A DNA stretch of 9,364 bases from Candidatus Krumholzibacteriia bacterium (GTDB lineage Bacteria > Krumholzibacteriota > Krumholzibacteriia > Krumholzibacteriales > Krumholzibacteriaceae), in contig JAQVGR010000036.1 of assembly GCA_028696635.1 (NCBI GenBank), positions 1 through 9,364 of the forward strand, given 5' to 3'. Positions 6,268 through 9,364 of the stretch are shown piece by piece. The notes beneath the pieces are model-generated. The model was not told where the DNA came from. It did not search any database and saw nothing but the letters and a program-made list of their open reading frames with translations. Every line of letters starts with the position of its first letter. Within the stretch, counting starts at the first letter, position 1. A program made the translations under genes and the position numbers.

Positions 6268-8334
6268 TCACCGGCCCGCCGTTCCGGCCCGGACCGCCTC
6301 TGCCCGGGCGGAACGGGGCTGGGCGGCCATGTCCCGACGCGCGTCGGCCGCGCAGCGGAACCCGACGGCGAAGTCGACCCAGGTATATTTGAGCGCGTTG
6401 CGGTTGTGAACGTCGCAGCACATCCGCCCGGAGCGCCAGCCGCCGCCCCGTATCACCGCTATGAACCCCTTCCGGGGGCCGGTCGGATTCCGGTACGGGC
6501 TCTCCCGGTACCAGAACGGCTCGAAGATGTCGTTGACCCACTCGACTGCGTTTCCCGCCATGTCGTACAGGCCGTACCGGTTCGGCGGGTAGCAGCCGAC
6601 CGGCACGGCGCCGATCGTCTCCGCCCCGACGCGATAGTTCGCCTCGGTGGGGAGCAGGTCGTCGCCGCCGGGGAACCGCTTCCCCTCGAGCCCGCCGCGC
6701 GCGGCATATTCCCACTCGGCCTCGGTCGGTATCCGCTTGCCCGCCCATGCGGCATATCTTCTCGCCTGGTAGAGGCTCACTCCGACCACGGGGTGGTCGG
6801 GGTAGCGGGGTCCGCTGCGGTACCTGTCGATCCCCCAGAACTCGGGGTACGGCTCGCCGGTGGCCCTGCAGAAGGCGGCGTACCGGGCGTTGGTGACCTC
6901 GCGCTCGTCGATGTAGAACGAGTCGACGAAAACCCTGTGCGCGGGATCGTAGTGTCCTCCCGGGGTCCCCATCACGAACTCCCCGGCGGGGATCAGGACC
7001 ATCCCCGCGCGGATCGAATCTGCCGCCGAGGAGGGGGGAGAGGGCGGCGAGTATCGCAGGGCCTCCTCGAGAGCCGGATCCGCCCCCGCCGCGTATTCGG
7101 CGAATGTCGGCGCCGCGTACCGGTCGAGCGGCAGGTACGGCGAATCCTTCAGCCGCGGCGCCGGCTCGTGCAGGACGGCGGCATAGGAGATCTTCAGCCC
7201 CGAATTGGGGAGCCGGAAGGTCTCTCCGAGGCGCGCGCCGTTGGGGCGCCCCCGGGGGGATTCGCCGACGAGCGCCGCGCCGAGCCTGGTCTTGAGCCAG
7301 AGGGCGAGCTCGAGCCCCGAGGCGAACGTCTCCCGGTCGACGAGGGCGATGAGCGTCGCCGCGCGCCCGCGCCCGTCGATCCGCAGGACCGCGTCGGGCA
7401 CGGCCCGAAGGCCGAGCTCGACGGGATCGTCGATCCCCCGCAGATCGAATATGATCCGATCCGGGGCCGCCCGGCCGCGCTCGTCGAGAAACGAGCCCAG
7501 CGTTCCGATCAGCGATCCGCCGCCGGGCGGACCGCCGAAGGCGATCAGCAGGGCCCGGCCCCCGTCGAGCGGTTCGGCGGTGACGGCGCCGATCGGGCCC
7601 CCGCCGCGAAGCGCCCTGCCAGGCGGCCCGATGATCACCCAGTCCTTCGTGTCGATCGAGTCGGGATGCAGGGTCGCGCAGTCGAGCGCGACGGTGTCGC
7701 CGGCGTCTCCGGCGAAGGTCATCCTCGCCGAGAAGGGATCGGGAGCCAATCCGAGGGCCGAGAGGATCTCGCCGAAGCAGAGCAGCCGGGGGATCGAGAC
7801 GAGATCCTCGACCCGGTTGTCCCTCGAGATCAGGGGGCGCAACGCGGCTTGGGCGTCGGCGACCGCAGCGCCGCCGACGGAGACGAGCCGCATCCCGAGC
7901 GCCTCGCGGCAGCCGGGTGCGGCGGCGGTCGCCCGCAGGTCGGCCCCGAAGAAGCGCAGCTCGATCGGCAGCCGCCGGAACCTCGACTCGAGCGAGGAGC
8001 GTTCGATCCCCGTGCGCGCGTCGCCGACGAGGGCGAGGACGCGGCACAGACCGGCGACGATCTCCTCGTCGGCGTATGCGCCGAGCGAGTCGACGAGGCG
8101 GTCTGCCTCCTCGTCGAGGGTCGCGCGGTCGACGAAACGGTACAGCCCCGCGTGCCGCTCGCCGAGCCGTCGCATCATCGCGTCGATGTCGGACTGCCAG
8201 AGCCCGGGGACCATCCGCCTGCCGCGATCGGGGGGCCTGTCGCACGACGCAGCGGACACGCAGGCGCAGACGCACAACGCCGCCAGCGCGCGCAGGGGGG
8301 CGCGGCGTCTCGATCCGATCGCAGATCCCGTCAC
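6268..8334 (-). CDS. Lipoprotein fusing a degenerate S41-peptidase-like domain to an FGE/SUMF1-like domain
   Basis: A 688-residue exported protein. Residues 1-30 form a signal peptide with Arg-rich start, and a lipobox-like SAASC puts the lipidated cysteine at C31, followed by Asp. Residues about 46-400 resemble S41 (tail-specific/tricorn-like) peptidases: ERHAGLYRF (59-67), GDART (104-108, where the family has GDGHT), VDRETFASG (332-340, Ser339 at the nucleophile position), VGESPRGRPN (356-365) and RLPNSGLKISY (374-384). The family His is replaced by Arg107. A Pro/Ser linker (429-436) leads to a formylglycine-generating-enzyme-type domain (about 441-662): MVLIPAGEFVMG, PTEAEWEYAARGG, YGLYDMAGNAVEWV and GFRCA. 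Of the two active-site cysteines, the first aligns with Ser635 and only the second (C639 or C640) remains. GTG at 8334 overlaps the previous stop as GTGA, with GGAG at 8346-8343. Probably a non-enzymatic or altered envelope protein; a longer upstream start would lose the signal peptide. Confidence 0.83.
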   Translation of the reverse strand: MTGSAIGSRRRAPLRALAALCVCACVSAASCDRPPDRGRRMVPGLWQSDIDAMMRRLGERHAGLYRFVDRATLDEEADRLVDSLGAYADEEIVAGLCRVLALVGDARTGIERSSLESRFRRLPIELRFFGADLRATAAAPGCREALGMRLVSVGGAAVADAQAALRPLISRDNRVEDLVSIPRLLCFGEILSALGLAPDPFSARMTFAGDAGDTVALDCATLHPDSIDTKDWVIIGPPGRALRGGGPIGAVTAEPLDGGRALLIAFGGPPGGGSLIGTLGSFLDERGRAAPDRIIFDLRGIDDPVELGLRAVPDAVLRIDGRGRAATLIALVDRETFASGLELALWLKTRLGAALVGESPRGRPNGARLGETFRLPNSGLKISYAAVLHEPAPRLKDSPYLPLDRYAAPTFAEYAAGADPALEEALRYSPPSPPSSAADSIRAGMVLIPAGEFVMGTPGGHYDPAHRVFVDSFYIDEREVTNARYAAFCRATGEPYPEFWGIDRYRSGPRYPDHPVVGVSLYQARRYAAWAGKRIPTEAEWEYAARGGLEGKRFPGGDDLLPTEANYRVGAETIGAVPVGCYPPNRYGLYDMAGNAVEWVNDIFEPFWYRESPYRNPTGPRKGFIAVIRGGGWRSGRMCCDVHNRNALKYTWVDFAVGFRCAADARRDMAAQPRSARAEAVRAGTAGR

Positions 8335-8684
8335 AGGAACTTCTCCGCCGGGCGTCGCTCCGGCACGTATTCGCGGGGGATCGTCCCTTCGTTCCATTCC
8401 CTGGAAACGTAGAGGTTGCAGTAGCAGCTCCCGAACTCCTCGACGTCGGGCTGCCGGTACGCGCACGGGCAGGTGATGTCGCGGTCCTTCACCCGGTCGC
8501 CGGAGGCGAGCCGGCAGGGGCAGCACAGGTAGCCGTACCGGTGTTTGTTGACGAGCAATCCCTCGAGCAGATCGAGGGTGCGCTCCATGTCGGCGTTGAA
8601 AAGATACCCCTGTTTTTCCTGAAGCGGGCGCAGGCGCTCGTAGAGCTTTTCGGCATCCTCCCTCTTCGGTCGGTACTCGCTCAC
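8331..8684 (-). CDS. Ferredoxin:thioredoxin reductase catalytic-subunit-like Fe-S protein
   Basis: A 117-residue cytoplasmic protein of the FTR catalytic (beta) family, which uses a 4Fe-4S cluster beside a redox disulfide to pass electrons from ferredoxin to thioredoxin-fold proteins. Six cysteines lie in the family order CPC (55-57), CPC (72-74) and CYC (87-89), with spacings of 14 and 12 residues compared with 16 and 8 in the cyanobacterial enzyme. By analogy C55, C72, C74 and C87 would hold the cluster and C57 with C89 the active disulfide. GTG at 8684 overlaps the glutaredoxin stop as GTGA, with GGGAGG at 8700-8695. No variable FTR subunit is in the window, as is common outside phototrophs. 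The adjacent glutaredoxin is the obvious partner and the nearby PFOR a source of reduced ferredoxin (inference). Confidence 0.88.
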   Translation of the reverse strand: MSEYRPKREDAEKLYERLRPLQEKQGYLFNADMERTLDLLEGLLVNKHRYGYLCCPCRLASGDRVKDRDITCPCAYRQPDVEEFGSCYCNLYVSREWNEGTIPREYVPERRPAEKFL

Positions 8685-8938
8685 AGGTCGAGAGCCTCCC
8701 TGAGCTCCTGCTCGCGGAATCCCACGATCACCCGTTCTCCGCCGATGATGATCGTCGGGTAGGAGAGACGGGGGTTGTATGCACGGACCTCCTCGAGCAC
8801 GGCGCTGCGCCGGTCGTCCGAAAGCAGGTCGACATCGATGAATTCGTGCTCCACGCCGTTCTCGGCGAGGAACCGCTTGGCCGCCTTGCAGTGGCTGCAG
8901 GTGCTGAGCGTAAAGAGTCTGACGGTCTTCGGTGCCAC
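8681..8938 (-). CDS. Glutaredoxin-family thiol-disulfide protein
   Basis: An 85-residue thioredoxin-fold protein. It has KTVRLFTLSTCSHCKAAKRF near the start with the dithiol site CSHC (14-17), a cis-proline loop YPTIIIGG (60-67) and the closing helix REQELREALDL, all at glutaredoxin spacing and length. CSHC differs from the CPYC of classical glutathione-linked glutaredoxins and suggests a NrdH-like or anaerobe-type protein reduced by a protein reductase. The start is GTG at 8938, 7 bases after a strong GGGGGAG (8952-8946). The frame stays open to an ATG at 9175, but the extra 79 residues are Arg/Pro-rich, resemble no domain and lack the spacing of a coding extension. It is first in a three-gene chain with the FTR-like gene and the lipoprotein, joined by GTGA overlaps; the FTR-like protein probably reduces it. 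Confidence 0.88.
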   Translation of the reverse strand: MAPKTVRLFTLSTCSHCKAAKRFLAENGVEHEFIDVDLLSDDRRSAVLEEVRAYNPRLSYPTIIIGGERVIVGFREQELREALDL

Positions 8939-8960
8939 GTGTCCGCTCCCCCTGTTCTGG

Positions 8961-8978
8961 CGCCGGCCTGGGCCGGCG
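8961..8978. repeat. Perfect 8-bp GC palindrome in the glutaredoxin leader
   Basis: CGCCGGCC and GGCCGGCG are exact inverted copies separated by TG. The palindrome lies between a candidate promoter and the ribosome site of the glutaredoxin gene, 8 bases upstream of GGGGGAG. No T-run follows on either strand, so it is not a classical terminator. It could be a leader hairpin or a dyad operator, or simply chance in a GC-rich gap. Confidence 0.5.
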
Positions 8979-8991
8979 ACGGTGAATACCC

Positions 8992-9020
8992 ATTCTGGCA
9001 CAGAGCGGATGACGATGCAA
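8992..9020 (-). promoter_or_regulatory. Possible promoter of the glutaredoxin-FTR-lipoprotein operon
   Basis: On the minus strand TTGCAT (9020-9015) is followed after 17 bases by CAGAAT (8997-8992). The spacing is ideal, but only three of six and four of six positions match the sigma-70 consensus. A start near 8985 would give a leader of about 47 bases that includes the palindrome at 8961-8978. It is the best candidate in this gap but a weak one. Confidence 0.3.
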
Positions 9021-9088
9021 GTTATTACCCGGCGCGGACGGCGGGGTCGGTCGGGGTTGTTTTTTCCCTCGACTTTCGGTTCAGAAAT

Positions 9089-9102
9089 CGTCATCTTTGA
9101 CG
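9089..9102. repeat. Small inverted repeat CGTCA-TCTT-TGACG
   Basis: Five-base arms 9089-9093 and 9098-9102 flank a 4-base loop in the gap between the glutaredoxin operon and the pyruvate oxidoreductase gene. It could be a short hairpin or an operator half-site pair. It is short enough to arise by chance. Confidence 0.3.
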
Positions 9103-9114
9103 GGTAACGCAACG

Positions 9115-9151
9115 TCCCCTCGAAACCCCCTGGAAGGGGAAAGAGAGGGGA
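9115..9151 (+). promoter_or_regulatory. Two-tier stem-loop upstream of the pyruvate oxidoreductase gene
   Basis: An outer 7-bp helix pairs TCCCCTC (9115-9121) with GAGGGGA (9145-9151). Inside, CCCC (9127-9130) pairs with GGGG (9136-9139) around the loop TGGAA. The two helices are separated by a symmetric 5+5-base internal loop rich in A and G. The element lies about 80 bases before the ATG at 9232. A TTTTT run (9162-9166) follows only after a 10-base gap, so it could be a weak attenuator, a structured leader or neither. I recognise no known riboswitch class. Confidence 0.4.
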
Positions 9152-9184
9152 TCGTTGTGCCTTTTTGTCTGCCATGATGACGAG

Positions 9185-9201
9185 TTGTTGTTATTCAACG
9201 A
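9185..9201. promoter_or_regulatory. Dyad TTGTTG-5-CAACGA before the pyruvate oxidoreductase gene (possible Rex-like operator)
   Basis: The arms TTGTTG (9185-9190) and CAACGA (9196-9201) pair with one G-T mismatch around TTATT, 30 bases before the start codon. The redox sensor Rex binds an 18-base dyad of the form TTGTTAA-4-TTAACAA and controls fermentation genes in many anaerobes. This site resembles its outer parts but is one base shorter and imperfect, so the assignment is tentative. Confidence 0.22.
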
Positions 9202-9231
9202 GATACGGGCACAGTACGGGGGTATGACGCG

Positions 9232-9351
9232 ATGAGCAGAGAGATGGTGACGATCGACGGGAACGAGGCGACGACCTGGTCGGCCCACAAGCTGAACGAG
9301 GTCTGCGCGATCTATCCGATCACACCGTCGTCGCCGATGGGCGAGTTCGCC
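9232..9351 (+). CDS. nifJ: Pyruvate:ferredoxin (flavodoxin) oxidoreductase, N-terminal fragment
   Basis: The first 40 residues of a very large cytoplasmic enzyme (usually near 1,200 residues) that oxidises pyruvate with CoA to acetyl-CoA and CO2, reducing ferredoxin or flavodoxin. TIDGNEA (7-13) and EVCAIYPITPSSPMGEFA (23-40) are the signature opening of the NifJ/PFOR pyrimidine-binding domain. Thr31 in the PIT block is the conserved pyruvate-contacting threonine of the family. ATG at 9232 follows GGGGG (9218-9222) at 9 bases; ATG at 9244 is an alternative start. The family normally continues with an acidic residue and Trp after EFA, but the sequence turns into an adapter at 9352, so residues beyond 40 are not trustworthy. 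It is divergent from the FTR-glutaredoxin operon, which could use its reduced ferredoxin. Confidence 0.88.
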
Positions 9352-9364
9352 AGATCGGAAGAGC
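9352..9364 (+). other. Illumina adapter remnant at the contig end (not genomic)
   Basis: The last 13 bases are AGATCGGAAGAGC, exactly the shared start of the Illumina TruSeq adapter. They begin where the PFOR protein stops matching its family: residue 40 (Ala) is expected, then RSEE replaces the conserved continuation. The true genomic sequence therefore most likely ends at 9351. Confidence 0.93.

Noticed and set aside
6345..7014. Active formylglycine-generating enzyme for a sulfatase
   Set aside because: One of the two active-site cysteines is replaced by Ser635 and no sulfatase gene is in the window.
6406..8412. 668-codon plus-strand open frame
   Set aside because: Arg/Pro/Gly-rich shadow of the lipoprotein gene with no recognisable domain or ribosome site.
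8335..8526. 64-residue upstream extension of the lipoprotein to an ATG at 8526
   Set aside because: It overlaps the FTR-like gene out of frame and would bury the signal peptide; the GTG at 8334 with GTGA coupling fits far better.
9058..9065. T-run as an intrinsic terminator
   Set aside because: The GC-rich bases before it do not form a convincing stem, and no plus-strand gene ends nearby.
8939..9175. 79-residue N-terminal extension of the glutaredoxin from an ATG at 9175
   Set aside because: The extension is low-complexity and unlike any domain, while a strong ribosome site at 8952-8946 serves the GTG at 8938 and gives a normal glutaredoxin length.
1..9364. Mobile elements, CRISPR arrays, tRNA or rRNA genes
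   Set aside because: No transposase or integrase domains, spaced direct repeats or recognisable RNA gene sequences were seen on either strand.

Overview
The window is a GC-rich bacterial contig end, most likely from a metagenome assembly. It carries eight protein genes, six of them complete. I see no RNA genes, CRISPR array, insertion sequence or integrase. The gene set (start of a pyruvate:ferredoxin oxidoreductase, a ferredoxin:thioredoxin reductase-type protein, a large multihaem cytochrome c, a diacylated-lipoprotein-type export signal) points to an anaerobic or facultative bacterium, probably with a periplasm. GTG starts and 4-base start/stop overlaps are frequent. The lineage cannot be fixed from the sequence; a high-GC candidate phylum or deltaproteobacterium-like organism would fit, but this is only an inference.

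Left half, minus strand. A DHOD-fold flavoprotein (4821 down to 3838) is followed with no gap by a 725-residue membrane cytochrome (3837 down to 1660). That cytochrome joins a single-haem c domain, three membrane helices of CopD-like type, a cytochrome b5-like domain, a fourth helix and an eight-haem domain of the hydroxylamine oxidoreductase (HAO) type. After a 121-base gap with a near-consensus sigma-70 promoter comes an OPT-family oligopeptide/metal-chelate transporter, which runs off the left edge.

Middle. A GT-C fold membrane glycosyltransferase (PMT_2/ArnT-like) lies on the plus strand at 4975-6264, divergent from the flavoprotein. It meets a minus-strand operon tail to tail with only 3 bases between the stop codons.

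Right half. The minus-strand operon (8938 down to 6268) contains a glutaredoxin, an FTR catalytic-subunit-like Fe-S protein and a lipoprotein, each coupled to the next by a GTGA overlap. The lipoprotein fuses a degenerate S41-peptidase-like domain to a sulfatase-modifying-factor (FGE/SUMF1) domain lacking one of the two catalytic cysteines. Divergent from this operon, across 293 bases containing several dyads, is the first 40 codons of a nifJ-type pyruvate:ferredoxin oxidoreductase. The final 13 bases match the common Illumina adapter and are very likely not genomic.

Themes. Two redox modules stand out. One is a possible inside-to-outside electron conduit (flavoprotein, cytosolic b5, membrane segment, periplasmic octahaem). 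The other is a ferredoxin-linked thiol module (PFOR, FTR, glutaredoxin) facing the same intergenic region. These functional links are inferences from gene order and predicted topology.
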